Counted from the stretch's first letter, positions 33,340-42,173 are shown. The stretch is 64,000 bases of DNA from Flavobacteriales bacterium (GCA_020635695.1 JACJZH010000009.1:1-64000), one strand, 5' to 3'. The notes: generated by a model from the letters alone, not told the origin. Numbers and translations are program-made.

Positions 33340-33347
33340 GCGGGCCG

Positions 33348-33355
33348 CGAAGGTA
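33348..33355 (-). promoter_or_regulatory. putative -7 element (TACCTTCG)
   Basis: Seven of eight matches to TAnnTTTG, ending 8 nt before the mtaB ATG. Confidence 0.4.
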
Positions 33356-33430
33356 CGGCGGGCCCGGCAGGCGAGGTTTGCTGGCAACCCCCCGCCGCTT
33401 CGCCCGTCTATGGGTTACTCTTCACCGACC

Positions 33431-33535
33431 ATGGAACGTTTGCTGCGCAGCCTCGACCGGACCAACCTGATCATCACCAGCGCCGTGCTGTCGGCGATCC
33501 TGTGCGTGCTGGCACTCACGTTCGCCTACGCCTGA
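33431..33535 (+). CDS. possible 34-residue single-span membrane protein
   Basis: ATG 33431 to TGA 33535 encodes 34 residues: a charged amphipathic start (MERLLRSLDRTN) followed by one hydrophobic span (LIITSAVLSAILCVLALTFAYA). The composition is typical of small membrane proteins and differs from the Arg-rich translations of nearby non-coding frames. There is no recognisable family, no ribosome binding site and no good -7 element. It lies between mtaB (divergent) and the ABC binding-protein gene 33 bp downstream. Confidence 0.4.
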   Translation: MERLLRSLDRTNLIITSAVLSAILCVLALTFAYA

Positions 33536-33554
33536 TCGCTTTTTCCGGCGCCCC

Positions 33555-33562
33555 TAGCTTTG
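33555..33562 (+). promoter_or_regulatory. -7 element TAGCTTTG
   Basis: Exact TAnnTTTG match ending 5 nt before the ATG of the ABC binding-protein gene, which implies a leaderless or nearly leaderless mRNA. Confidence 0.6.
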
Positions 33563-33567
33563 GCGCC

Positions 33568-35184
33568 ATGCGCACCCCGGCCGCCGTTCTGGTCCTGCTG
33601 CTCGTTGCCTGCGGCGGAGGAGGAGGCGCCGACCAGCGGCAGGTCTTCCGCTACAACGAGGCCGAGGGCATCACCAGCCTCGATCCGGCCTTCGCACGCA
33701 ACCTGGAACACATCTGGGTGGTGGACCAGCTCTTCGACGGGCTGGTGGAAATGGGGCCCGACCTGCGGGTGCGGCCCGGCGTAGCGGAGCATTGGACCGT
33801 TTCCGACTCCGGCACCACCTACACCTTCCACCTGCGACCGGACGCCCGCTTCCACGACGACCCGGTGTTCCCGGATGGAGCAGGAAGGGTGGTCACCGCC
33901 CATGATGCGGCCTACAGCCTGGAGCGTTTGAGGGATCCCGCCACGGCCAGTCCCGGCCGCTGGGTGCTGGACGCGGTGAGGCCGGGGCCGCAAGGCATCG
34001 AGGTCACGGACGACACGACCCTCATCATCCGGCTGGAACGGCCTTTCGCACCCTTCCTCAGCATGCTGGCCATGGCGTACTGTGGCGTGGTGCCTCAGGA
34101 GGCAGTGGCACACTACGGGGCCGAATGGCGGCGGCACCCGGTGGGCTGCGGACCCTTCCGCTTCTTCCACTGGCGCGAAGGGGTGAAGCTGGCCCTGCAG
34201 CGGCATCCGCACTACCATCAGCACGATGAGGAAGGTGTGCGGCTGCCTTACCTGGACGCGCTGACGGTGGGTTTCGTGAAGGACCCCAACGCCGAGTACC
34301 TGGCCCTGGTGAAGGGCGAACTGGACCTGATCAGTGGTACCGAGGGCGGCTTCCTGAACGAACTGCTGGACCCGCTCGGCCGGGTGCGTGAAAAGCATGC
34401 GGAGCATATCCGGGTGCTGCGGGCACCGGCGCTGGCCACGGATTACCTGGGTTTCCTGCTGGATACCTCCTTGGCCGCGGTGCGCGAGAGCCCCTGGCGC
34501 GATGTCCGGCTGCGGAAGGCCGTGTCGTTGGCCATCGACCGGGAGCGGATCGTGACGCACCTGCTCCATGGCATCGGGCGTCCGGCGCGCAGCATCCTGC
34601 CGCCCGGGCTGCCGGGGGGATGGGATGTAGGGAACACCCCGCTCCATGATCCCGATCGGGCACGCGCCCTGCTGGCGGAGGCGGGTCATCCGGGGGGGGA
34701 GGGGCTTCCGCCGCTGGTGCTCACCACCACCGCCAGCTACCTGGACATCTGCGAGTTCATCCAACACGAGCTGGCAGCATTCGGCATCACGGTGCAAGTG
34801 GACGTGGTGCCGCTGAGCACCCACAAACAGGGCGTGGCCGGCGGCGACTTCCTCTTCTTCCGCAAGAACTGGATCGCGGACTACCCGGATGCGGAGAACT
34901 TCCTGCTGCTCTTCGCCACGGCGAACTCGGCACCTGCCGGGCCCAACTACACCCGCTTCAGCGATCCGGAGTATGATGCGATCTACGACCAGGCCCTGCG
35001 CAGCACGGACGATGGCCTGAGGCTGGCCCTCTACGAACAGTTGGACTCCACCCTGCAGGTGCGCACACCGGCGGTCTTCCTCCTGCACCCGGAGGTGGTG
35101 CGTTTCGTGCGCAGCGGCGTGGAGGGCCTGCAGGCCGATCCCATGAACCAGCTGGACCTCCGCCGGGTGAGGAAGGCTCACTGA
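33568..35184 (+). CDS. peptide-type (family 5) ABC transporter substrate-binding lipoprotein
   Basis: The 538-residue lipoprotein (lipobox LLVAC, Cys15, then a Gly run) is a family 5 extracellular solute-binding protein of the DppA/OppA kind. It shows an initial SLDPAFARNLEHIWVVDQLFDGLV, the family block VTAHDAAYSLERL, and LRKAVSLAIDRERIVTHLLHG. The C-terminal lobe has DYPDAENFLLLFAT and NYTRFSDPEYDAIYDQAL. It would bind oligopeptides or another small solute. No permease or ATPase gene is adjacent. Its end overlaps the convergent EEP gene by 7 bp. Confidence 0.9.
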   Translation: MRTPAAVLVLLLVACGGGGGADQRQVFRYNEAEGITSLDPAFARNLEHIWVVDQLFDGLVEMGPDLRVRPGVAEHWTVSDSGTTYTFHLRPDARFHDDPVFPDGAGRVVTAHDAAYSLERLRDPATASPGRWVLDAVRPGPQGIEVTDDTTLIIRLERPFAPFLSMLAMAYCGVVPQEAVAHYGAEWRRHPVGCGPFRFFHWREGVKLALQRHPHYHQHDEEGVRLPYLDALTVGFVKDPNAEYLALVKGELDLISGTEGGFLNELLDPLGRVREKHAEHIRVLRAPALATDYLGFLLDTSLAAVRESPWRDVRLRKAVSLAIDRERIVTHLLHGIGRPARSILPPGLPGGWDVGNTPLHDPDRARALLAEAGHPGGEGLPPLVLTTTASYLDICEFIQHELAAFGITVQVDVVPLSTHKQGVAGGDFLFFRKNWIADYPDAENFLLLFATANSAPAGPNYTRFSDPEYDAIYDQALRSTDDGLRLALYEQLDSTLQVRTPAVFLLHPEVVRFVRSGVEGLQADPMNQLDLRRVRKAH

Positions 35185-36326
35185 CCCTCGCGGACCGGCA
35201 CCAACAGCGCGTTGATGGCGCGGTGGTCGCTCAGTTCCTCGGGTAGCGTGCGGAAGTCGTAGGCCTCCAGTTCGGGCCCGTGCAGCAGGTGATCGATCCG
35301 GAAGCTGGGGAAGTCGCCGATGTAGGTGTGCCCCACGCCCCGGCCGCTTTCCACGAAGGCGTCCATGAGCCCGGCATCGCGCAACGTGTGGTAGCTGTAG
35401 CTCATCGGGGTGTCGTTCAGGTCGCCGCAGAAGATGATGGGGTGGGGGCTTTCCGCCATGTGCGCCACGATGCGGTCCACCTCATCGGCACGACGGATGA
35501 AGGCATCGCGCAGCCGCTTCAGGATCCTCAGGCCGCCGGACCTCAGGCTGTCGCCACGGGTATCGGTGTCCAGGTCCTTCACGAAGCGGTAGTCCGCGTC
35601 CCCGAAACGAATGCTGGCAAGATGTGCATTGTACACGCGGAACGTGTCCTCCTGCAGGACCACGTCGGTCCAGATGCACAGGTTGTTCAGTTCGTCGGGG
35701 AACTCGATGGCGCCTTTGTCTACGATGGGCCGGGTGCTGAAGGTGGCGATGCCGAAGTGCAGCCCGCGCTTGGTGTGCTGGGTGTACACATCATGCACCT
35801 GGGTGAACCGCAGGTCGGCCAGCAGGGTGTCCCGGGTGATGAACCGATTCGGATCATCGGCATGGACGAACTCCTGCAGGCACAGGATGTCGGGGTCCTC
35901 CACCCGGATCAGGTCGAGGATCTCGTTGCGGGTGGCGGTGTTGTGGCTCCAGTTGTACAGGTCGAACAACCGGACGTTGTAGCTCATCACCTTCATGCCA
36001 CGTGCTCGCTCGGCCTCGCCACTGCGATCGCCCAGCAGCTGGAAGTACGTTCCCCAGTGGCCCCAACCGACCACCAGCACGAGCATGGAAAGCAGGGACC
36101 GCCCCGGGCGGAAGAGCAGCCACCAGACGATCAGCAGTAGGTGACCCACCAGGAGGTAGGGATAACCCATGCCCAGCAACGCGGCCGGCCAGAAGGTGCT
36201 GGGACGCACGTGCACGCTGACATAGGTGAGCAGGGTGAGCAGGGCCAGGAGGCCGTTCAGGAACCAGAGCGGCCTGTGCCATGCGGAGGGCCGTCTGCGT
36301 GGAGGCCGTTGTTCGTCAGCGCTCAT
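35178..36326 (-). CDS. membrane-anchored endonuclease/exonuclease/phosphatase family protein
   Basis: The 382-residue protein has three N-terminal hydrophobic spans (about 20-95: LWFLNGLLALLTLLTYVSVHV, YLLVGHLLLIVWWLLF and LLSMLVLVVGWGHWGTYF). A C-terminal EEP domain follows: MSYNVRLFDLYNW, ILCLQEFV, FGIATFSTRPIV, VYNAHLASI, HPIIFCGDLNDTP and a final DHRAINALL with catalytic His. Substrates in this superfamily range from DNA to sphingolipids; none can be assigned. ATG 36326 overlaps the rhomboid stop by 11 bp. Confidence 0.9.
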   Translation of the reverse strand: MSADEQRPPRRRPSAWHRPLWFLNGLLALLTLLTYVSVHVRPSTFWPAALLGMGYPYLLVGHLLLIVWWLLFRPGRSLLSMLVLVVGWGHWGTYFQLLGDRSGEAERARGMKVMSYNVRLFDLYNWSHNTATRNEILDLIRVEDPDILCLQEFVHADDPNRFITRDTLLADLRFTQVHDVYTQHTKRGLHFGIATFSTRPIVDKGAIEFPDELNNLCIWTDVVLQEDTFRVYNAHLASIRFGDADYRFVKDLDTDTRGDSLRSGGLRILKRLRDAFIRRADEVDRIVAHMAESPHPIIFCGDLNDTPMSYSYHTLRDAGLMDAFVESGRGVGHTYIGDFPSFRIDHLLHGPELEAYDFRTLPEELSDHRAINALLVPVREGQ

Positions 36327-37242
36327 GACTGGCACGGAACAAGAGGTCCTTTTCCTCCTTGCTCAGGCTTTCGTAACCACTCTTCCCGATCTTGTCCAGA
36401 ATGGCATCGATCTGCGCCTGTTCCTCCTGTTTCCTGGCGTTGTAGTCCACATCGTCGCGCGGGGGGCGGCGCCGGCCGGCTCCCTTGGCCACCTTCAACT
36501 TCGGACCCCGTCGGCGCTGTAACAGGCCAAGTAGACCTTCCACCCAGGTGCCGAAGGCCAACGACCAGTCCCGCCCCTGGGCCAATTGCTTGGCGTAGAG
36601 GTAGCCGTAGAACGCACCACCCAGGTGGGCGATGTGCCCTCCGCTGTTCACGCCCTGCCGGATGCCGATCAGGTCCAGCACCAGCAGCACCAGCGCCACG
36701 TAGATCAGCTTCACCGGACCGATGAAGATCAGCGACACCTGCAGGGTGGGCCGGTACACGGCGATGCCGAACAGCACGCCCATCACCGCGGCCGAGGCGC
36801 CGATGATGGTGCCTCCGGAAGTGTATCCATGCAGGAAGGGCGCGAAGTTGTAGGCCAGCGCGTAGAGCACGAGACCGGCCAGCCCCCCCAGCAGGTAGGT
36901 GCCCAGCAGGCGCTTCTCACCGAGCAGGTCCTGGAACATGCGTCCGCTGAACCACAGCACCATCATGTTCCAGAACAGGTGCCAGAACCCGGCGTGGGTG
37001 AACATGTAGGTGATCACCGTCCACGGCCGGAACAGCAGGTGCTTCCACGCGTAGCTGCTCGCCAGCCAGCCCAGCACCTGGTCGTGGAAGAAGACATCGG
37101 CCGAGGCCTTGTTCTGGAAGCTCAGCAGCACGACCAGGTCCACCAGCAGCAGGGCCAGGAACACGGCCGCGTTGATCAGGATCAGCCGCACCAGCATGCC
37201 ACCGGTGCGCCATTGGGTGCGGAGGTCGTCGCGGATGCTCAT
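36316..37242 (-). CDS. rhomboid intramembrane serine protease
   Basis: The 308-residue protein has six or seven hydrophobic spans and the rhomboid active site. The serine is Ser150 in GGTIIGASAAVMG and the histidine His206 in HIAHLGGAFYGYL, with the upstream HAGFWHLFWNMMVLWFSG block that forms the L1/TM2 region. The GASA serine loop differs slightly from GASG in its paralogue at 37322. The last 70 residues are a charged cytoplasmic tail (KEEQAQIDAILDKIGKSGYESLSKEEKDLL). It cleaves membrane proteins; targets unknown. Confidence 0.93.
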   Translation of the reverse strand: MSIRDDLRTQWRTGGMLVRLILINAAVFLALLLVDLVVLLSFQNKASADVFFHDQVLGWLASSYAWKHLLFRPWTVITYMFTHAGFWHLFWNMMVLWFSGRMFQDLLGEKRLLGTYLLGGLAGLVLYALAYNFAPFLHGYTSGGTIIGASAAVMGVLFGIAVYRPTLQVSLIFIGPVKLIYVALVLLVLDLIGIRQGVNSGGHIAHLGGAFYGYLYAKQLAQGRDWSLAFGTWVEGLLGLLQRRRGPKLKVAKGAGRRRPPRDDVDYNARKQEEQAQIDAILDKIGKSGYESLSKEEKDLLFRASHER

Positions 37243-37295
37243 CGCTCGCTTGTTGGCAGAACGCAGGGCATCGCGCCCTTCGCGCCTGCGCCCTG

Positions 37296-37303
37296 CAAAG
37301 GTG
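37296..37303 (-). promoter_or_regulatory. putative -7 element (CACCTTTG)
   Basis: Seven of eight matches to TAnnTTTG in the 79-bp gap between the two rhomboid genes, 53 nt upstream of the downstream rhomboid ATG. Confidence 0.3.
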
Positions 37304-37321
37304 CACGATCGGACACGGTGC

Positions 37322-38101
37322 CTACATCAATGGCCTGCGCAGCTTCCAATGCCTGATCAGCAGCCAGCCGAACAGCATGCCCCCCACGTGGGCGAAGTGC
37401 GCCACGTTGTCGCCCATCCGCTGGCTCAGCCCCATGTACAATTCCAGCAGGCCGTAGCCGATCACGAAGTACTTGGCCTTGATCGGTATCGGCGGAAAGA
37501 GCAGCATCAGTTGCACGTTCGGGAACATCATGCCGAAGGCCAGCAGGATGCCGAAGACCGCACCGGAAGCACCGATGATGACGCCGATCTGATCGTAGAA
37601 CACGTTCACCAGGGCCTGCTCCGGGACACCCGTGTTGCGCATGATGCCGTCGAGCACGTCGTTCGCTCCCTGCATGTCACCTCCCACGATGGAGGCTGCG
37701 TACTTCACTTCATCGAGGTCCACGCCATACTGCGACAGCACGGCCAGATGCTGCTGGGCCTCCCACCAGGCCACACCCTGATGCAGTGCGGCCGCACCGA
37801 GCCCGGTGATCAGGTAGTAGATCAGGAAGCGCTTGGACCCCCAGAGCCGCTCGATCGGACCGCCGAACATGAACAGGGCGAACATGTTCAGGAAGATGTG
37901 CCCGATGTCGCCGTGCATGAACATGTGGCTGACCACCTGCCACGGCTTGAACAGCGGACTGTCCAGGGCATGCAGGCCCAGCGTGTTGTCCAGGATGTTC
38001 CGCCCCAGGTCGTCGGTGCCGAAGGTCATCTTCAGCAGGAACATGATCCCGTTGATGATCAACAGGTTCTTGACGACGGGGGGGAGCTGAGAAGGGCGCA
38101 T
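37322..38101 (-). CDS. rhomboid intramembrane serine protease
   Basis: The 259-residue protein is a second rhomboid with Ser179 in VIIGASGAVFGILLAFG and His238 in NVAHFAHVGGMLFGWLL. It also has the conserved HGDIGHIFLNMFALFMFGGPIER block. A 60-residue loop (about 110-170) separates the TM3 and TM4 regions, larger than usual. ATG 38101 gives the common N-terminus LPPVVKNLLIIN and lies 7 nt after a TACTTTCG element. An ATG at 38140 overlapping the OmpA stop is the alternative and would add 13 residues. It is paired with the rhomboid at 36316. Confidence 0.92.
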   Translation of the reverse strand: MRPSQLPPVVKNLLIINGIMFLLKMTFGTDDLGRNILDNTLGLHALDSPLFKPWQVVSHMFMHGDIGHIFLNMFALFMFGGPIERLWGSKRFLIYYLITGLGAAALHQGVAWWEAQQHLAVLSQYGVDLDEVKYAASIVGGDMQGANDVLDGIMRNTGVPEQALVNVFYDQIGVIIGASGAVFGILLAFGMMFPNVQLMLLFPPIPIKAKYFVIGYGLLELYMGLSQRMGDNVAHFAHVGGMLFGWLLIRHWKLRRPLM

Positions 38102-38108
38102 CGGTCGG

Positions 38109-38116
38109 CGAAAGTA
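38109..38116 (-). promoter_or_regulatory. putative -7 element (TACTTTCG)
   Basis: Seven of eight matches to TAnnTTTG, ending 7 nt before the rhomboid ATG at 38101. It supports that start over 38140. Confidence 0.35.
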
Positions 38117-38129
38117 CGGTCCATCGTAC

Positions 38130-39908
38130 CTAGGGCTCATCGATCACGATGCGCACGCGGCGGTTCATCGCACGTCCCTCCTCCGTGGCATTGGTGGCGA
38201 TCGGTCCACGGTCTCCGAGCGCCACCACGTGAAGCTGCCTGCGAGGCAGACCCAGCCGCACGAGTTCTTCCCGCACCGACTGCGCCCGGCGCTCCGAGAG
38301 CCTGTGGTTCGCAGAGGCCGTTCCGGAGTCGTCCGTATGGCCTTCTATCCTGACCTGCGCGTTCGGACGGTCCACGAAGTAGCGCAACAGGTCTTCTGCG
38401 GCCTGCAGCAGGTCATCTCCGGGAACATGGTCGTTCACCGCGAAGTACAGGTCGATCGGCCGAGGAGGCCATGTGGCGACCGTGTCCGCCGGAAGAGCCG
38501 ATCCCGGCCGCTCCTCGGGACAGGTCGTGGTGCATCCCTGGATGGTACCGGTCCGCCAGAGAGAGACATCATCCACGAAGTAGTAGGCGAAGGGCCCGTC
38601 GGACGGATCGTGTTGGATGATGGTGGTGCTCGCATCGCTGCTGAAGTTGCCCACCAACAGTCGGTCCGCGCATCCACCACCCTCGAAACTGCCACAGAGC
38701 GTGGTCCATTCCTCGGTATCGTCCATCACGCCCGCATCCATCAGTTCCCAGCGCAGTGGTTGGGAGAGGAGCCCGCGTCGCCGATCGTTCTCGAAGCCCT
38801 CCGCGAGCGCCACGCCGATCCGGTCCACCGCAAAGGCGTAGCTCTCCTTGCGCAGGATGCGTAACCGCACCGCGTACCTGCCGCATGGGTCCAGGCGCTC
38901 CTTCAAGGGGGTCTCGATGTACTCGCGATGATCGGCGTTCACGGCGGAGTACAGGTAGATGCCCGTTCTTCCCTCCTCGAAGTCCGGTGTGCCTCCGGTC
39001 GCGTTCTTCCAGCTGGAACTGTGTGCCGGGATGGTCCGGTCGAATCCGGGGTCCGGTACGAGGTCATCGGTCTCCTGAGGTCGCCCCGGGTCCTTGGCAC
39101 AGGCGTCCTCTTGCGACAAGGTCCGGACAGCATCCTGCGCTCCGATCGGTTCCAGGGAGACCGCATCCAGGTATACGTACGCCTGCGTGGCCAGCAGACG
39201 CCGTCGCAGTCCCCGGGCCCGGTCCGGGTCAAGGTCGGCATCGCCCTTTCGCTTCATGTTCCTGAGGGTGCCATCGCCTCTGTTGGCCGTGACGGCCTTG
39301 CGGCTGGTACGGTCGCAGAGCTGGAAATTGCCGATCTGGACGTACCGTTCCCCGCCGCGGGCGTTGTAGATGCCCTGCACCATCATCCAACCCGATGTAT
39401 CCGCGATGAAGCGGTCCGGAGGATTGTCCACATCGGGTCGGCCGAGATCGCCGGCCAGACCATTCTTCCTGCTCCGGTCCTCCACACTGAAGCAAGCCCC
39501 TATCCGGTCGGTCATGTAGCCCGAACGGTCCGCCAGGCCCACCATGAATGACAACCTGTATTTCCCGCCGTTCACCAAGGGCTCCTTCAATTCGAGCTGT
39601 ACGAACTCACGAACGGTGCATTCGCCTCCGCCATGCGCGGTGAGTACGAGCCCCACATAGGCCTCCCCCTCGAAGGCCTCCTGGACCCCGGCCCAGTTCT
39701 CCGGAACCCCCATTCCTTGGCCGCAGCCATGGAAATAGCCCGGCATGCCGCCGATCGGTCGAACGGCCTTCACACCACGAACGGGACGTTGGTCGAACTT
39801 TCCCGGGCAGCGTCGATGGTCCTCGAACCCACCGTTCACGACCAACTCCTGGCCAAGCGACGGATGGAGGAGGAACACCAGGGGAAGCCAGCCGACCCGG
39901 ACCTGCAT
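38130..39908 (-). CDS. OmpA-family peptidoglycan-binding protein with two N-terminal jelly-roll-like domains
   Basis: The 592-residue exported protein (signal peptide MQVRVGWLPLVFLLHPSLG) has two similar beta-sandwich regions. The first is at about 20-250, starting LVVNGGFEDHRRCP and including YRLSFMVGLADRSG. The second is at about 290-450, starting LVPDPGFDRTIP and including YAVRLRILRKESYAF. The C-terminal 120 residues are an OmpA domain with the peptidoglycan-binding motif VRIEGHTDDSGTASANHRLSERRA and NRRVRIVI. It would tie the outer membrane to the cell wall. It lies 14 bp after mutL and interrupts the mutL-rhomboid neighbourhood. Confidence 0.85.
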   Translation of the reverse strand: MQVRVGWLPLVFLLHPSLGQELVVNGGFEDHRRCPGKFDQRPVRGVKAVRPIGGMPGYFHGCGQGMGVPENWAGVQEAFEGEAYVGLVLTAHGGGECTVREFVQLELKEPLVNGGKYRLSFMVGLADRSGYMTDRIGACFSVEDRSRKNGLAGDLGRPDVDNPPDRFIADTSGWMMVQGIYNARGGERYVQIGNFQLCDRTSRKAVTANRGDGTLRNMKRKGDADLDPDRARGLRRRLLATQAYVYLDAVSLEPIGAQDAVRTLSQEDACAKDPGRPQETDDLVPDPGFDRTIPAHSSSWKNATGGTPDFEEGRTGIYLYSAVNADHREYIETPLKERLDPCGRYAVRLRILRKESYAFAVDRIGVALAEGFENDRRRGLLSQPLRWELMDAGVMDDTEEWTTLCGSFEGGGCADRLLVGNFSSDASTTIIQHDPSDGPFAYYFVDDVSLWRTGTIQGCTTTCPEERPGSALPADTVATWPPRPIDLYFAVNDHVPGDDLLQAAEDLLRYFVDRPNAQVRIEGHTDDSGTASANHRLSERRAQSVREELVRLGLPRRQLHVVALGDRGPIATNATEEGRAMNRRVRIVIDEP

Positions 39909-39922
39909 CGCCTCGGAACGAA

Positions 39923-41749
39923 CTAGCGTTCGAAGCGTTCGTCGAGCTCGTCGAGCCCGAAGGTGACCAGGGTGGGTTTTCCGCCGGGGGTGGCGTAGGG
40001 CATGCCGCAGGCGAACAACCGGTCGATCAGGTCGTGCATCTCCTTGGTGGAAAGGGTGCGTCCCGGTCTCAGCGCCATGCTCCTTGCCATACCGCGCGCC
40101 AGCACTTTGTGGCGCTCGTTCTTCAGCACGGCCTGCTCGTTGCGCAGCTGTTCCACCAACCCTTGGAGCAGGGCCTCGGGATCCTGGTCGGCGGCCTCGG
40201 CGGGCAGACCGTTCACCACCAGCGTGCGGCCGCTCAACGGTTCCAGGTCGAAGCCCAGCGCCCGAAGGTCGGGGAGCACGCCGCTGAGCAGCGCATGGTC
40301 TGCGGCACCCAGTTCCACGCTGCGCGGGAACAGCTGGGTCTGGCTGGGGCCGGCGCCACGCTCCAGCATGCGCAGCAGTTCCTCGAACAGGATCCGTTCA
40401 TGGGCCCGCTGCTGATCGACGACCACCAGGCCGTTGCGCAATTGCGCCAGGATGTACCGCCCGTGCAGTTGGAACACGGGACGTTCGCCCGGGCTTTCAT
40501 CGCCGAGCTGACTGGGCAGCACCTGCGTGGCCTCCGTGTCCGAAGGTGCTGCCTGTCCGGACCCCAGGTCGAAGAGCTGCTGCCAGCCGGTGGGGTCGGG
40601 CCGCCCTGGGAGGTCCTGCGGACGCCAACCCCTGGCGGCATCGGGCAGGGGGGCGGTGGTAGCGGGCCGCGGCAGGTCCCCGGAGAAGGCGGCGATCAGC
40701 GCGGGCTCCGGCTCGAAGTCCAGGCTGGGCGCGATGTTGAAACGCCCCAGGGCACGGCGCACCGCGGCATGCACGATGGCGTAGACCGCCCGGTCGTCGC
40801 GGAACTTGATCTCCGTCTTCGTGGGATGGATGTTGATATCGATCTGCGCGGGATCGATCTCGATGTGCAGGAACCAGGAAGGATGCTGCCCCTGCGCCAC
40901 CAGGTCGTCGTAGGCCTTCCGCACGGCATGCTCCAGGTAGCTGCTGCGGATGAACCGCCGGTTCACCAGGAAATACTGCTCGCCGCGGGAACGCTTGGCG
41001 AACTCGGGCTTGCCCACGAAGCCCAGCACCTGCACGAAGTCGGTGGTCTCCTCCACGGGCACCAGCCGCTCGTCGTACTTCCGGCCGTAGAGGTGTACGA
41101 TGCGCTGGCGGAGCGCGGCGCCCGGTTTCAGGTCATCAGCCGCCGCAGGGAGCCGGTGCACCTCCTGTCCGTTGTGCACCAGGTCCATGGCCACCTCGGG
41201 GTGGGCCAGCGCCACCCGGGTGAACTCCTCGATCACGTGCTTCAGCTCCACGCCATCGCTCTTCAGGAACTGGCGCCGCGCCGGGATGTTGAAGAAGAGG
41301 CTCTTGACCGCGAGCGAGGTGCCGGGCGCGGTGGCGCAGGGCTCATTGCCGCGCAGGCGGCTGCCTTCGATCGTCACGCGGGTACCGATCTCCTGGTCGT
41401 GCTCGCGGGTCCGCAGTTCCACCTGGGCCACGGCCGCGATGCTGGCCAGCGCCTCGCCCCGGAAGCCCTTCGTGCGGATGGTGCCAAGGTCCTCGGCGGC
41501 GCGGATCTTGCTGGTGGCATGGCGCTCGAAGCAGGCCCGGGCGTCGTTGGGCGACATCCCCGTGCCATCGTCGGTGACCTGCACCAAGGTGCGGCCGGCG
41601 TCCTTCACCACCAGCGTGATGCGCCCGGCACCGGCGTCAACCGCGTTCTCCAGCAGTTCCTTCACCACCGAGGCGGGGCGTTGCACCACCTCGCCGGCCG
41701 CGATCTGGTCGGCCACGTGGTCCGGCAGGAGCCTGATCACGTCGCTCAT
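39923..41749 (-). CDS. mutL: DNA mismatch repair protein MutL
   Basis: The 608-residue protein has the GHKL ATPase blocks: IAAGEVVQRPASVVKELLENA, DDGTGM, RHATSKI and GFRGEALASIAAV. It also has the transducer domain and a C-terminal dimerisation domain. The region that carries the endonuclease motif in many MutLs reads VVDQQRAHERILFEEL, with Gln where the metal-ligand His normally sits. The usual CPHGRP box is MPYATPGGKPT. The C-terminal nuclease centre therefore appears incomplete. ATG 41749 overlaps the stop of the small membrane gene by one base. Confidence 0.95.
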   Translation of the reverse strand: MSDVIRLLPDHVADQIAAGEVVQRPASVVKELLENAVDAGAGRITLVVKDAGRTLVQVTDDGTGMSPNDARACFERHATSKIRAAEDLGTIRTKGFRGEALASIAAVAQVELRTREHDQEIGTRVTIEGSRLRGNEPCATAPGTSLAVKSLFFNIPARRQFLKSDGVELKHVIEEFTRVALAHPEVAMDLVHNGQEVHRLPAAADDLKPGAALRQRIVHLYGRKYDERLVPVEETTDFVQVLGFVGKPEFAKRSRGEQYFLVNRRFIRSSYLEHAVRKAYDDLVAQGQHPSWFLHIEIDPAQIDINIHPTKTEIKFRDDRAVYAIVHAAVRRALGRFNIAPSLDFEPEPALIAAFSGDLPRPATTAPLPDAARGWRPQDLPGRPDPTGWQQLFDLGSGQAAPSDTEATQVLPSQLGDESPGERPVFQLHGRYILAQLRNGLVVVDQQRAHERILFEELLRMLERGAGPSQTQLFPRSVELGAADHALLSGVLPDLRALGFDLEPLSGRTLVVNGLPAEAADQDPEALLQGLVEQLRNEQAVLKNERHKVLARGMARSMALRPGRTLSTKEMHDLIDRLFACGMPYATPGGKPTLVTFGLDELDERFER

Positions 41750-42060
41750 CAGAAGGGCAGCAGGTCGAAGGCGCGCGAGAGGAAGTACAGGATGACGCCC
41801 ACGCCGACCGTCACCGCCAGCAGCCGCACCAGCCGGGCCTTGTCCGTGCCCTGGCGGTGCCACGAATGACGCATCCGCTCACGCATCAGTTCCCTGCGCT
41901 GGTCGGCGCTCAGCTCCCCGGAAAGCTCACCGGCCAACTGCTTCTCCCGCTCCTTCAGCCGTTCCTTGGCGGGGTCGTAGTAGCGGGGCGTGTAGCTGAA
42001 CTCCCGCCCTCCGCGTCCGCGGAAGAGGCTCAGCATGCCGATGATCCCGTTGTCCTTCAT
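41749..42060 (-). CDS. small C-terminally anchored membrane protein
   Basis: The 103-residue protein has a basic, helix-rich front (EFSYTPRYYDPAKERLKEREKQ, then repeated LSGELSADQRRELMRERM). A single C-terminal hydrophobic span follows (LVRLLAVTVGVGVILYFLSRAF). The N-terminal MLSLFRGRGGREFSYTPRYYD pattern is common to small proteins encoded next to mutL in Bacteroidota, in my recollection; function unknown. It heads the mutL operon, with a TACCTTTG element 10 nt before its ATG. The adjoining gap 42079-42173 shows nothing else. Confidence 0.75.
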   Translation of the reverse strand: MKDNGIIGMLSLFRGRGGREFSYTPRYYDPAKERLKEREKQLAGELSGELSADQRRELMRERMRHSWHRQGTDKARLVRLLAVTVGVGVILYFLSRAFDLLPF

Positions 42061-42070
42061 GCGTGGCCGG

Positions 42071-42078
42071 CAAAGGTA
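42071..42078 (-). promoter_or_regulatory. -7 element TACCTTTG
   Basis: Exact TAnnTTTG match, ending 10 nt before the ATG at 42060. It likely drives the small membrane gene, mutL and genes downstream. Confidence 0.6.
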
Positions 42079-42173
42079 ACCACCGCACCACGGGGCACGG
42101 ATCGTGCGTTGCATCAGCGGGGGACTGTGGATAACGGCCGGCCGATCCGCCGGATGTCGCCTGCACGCCCCGG

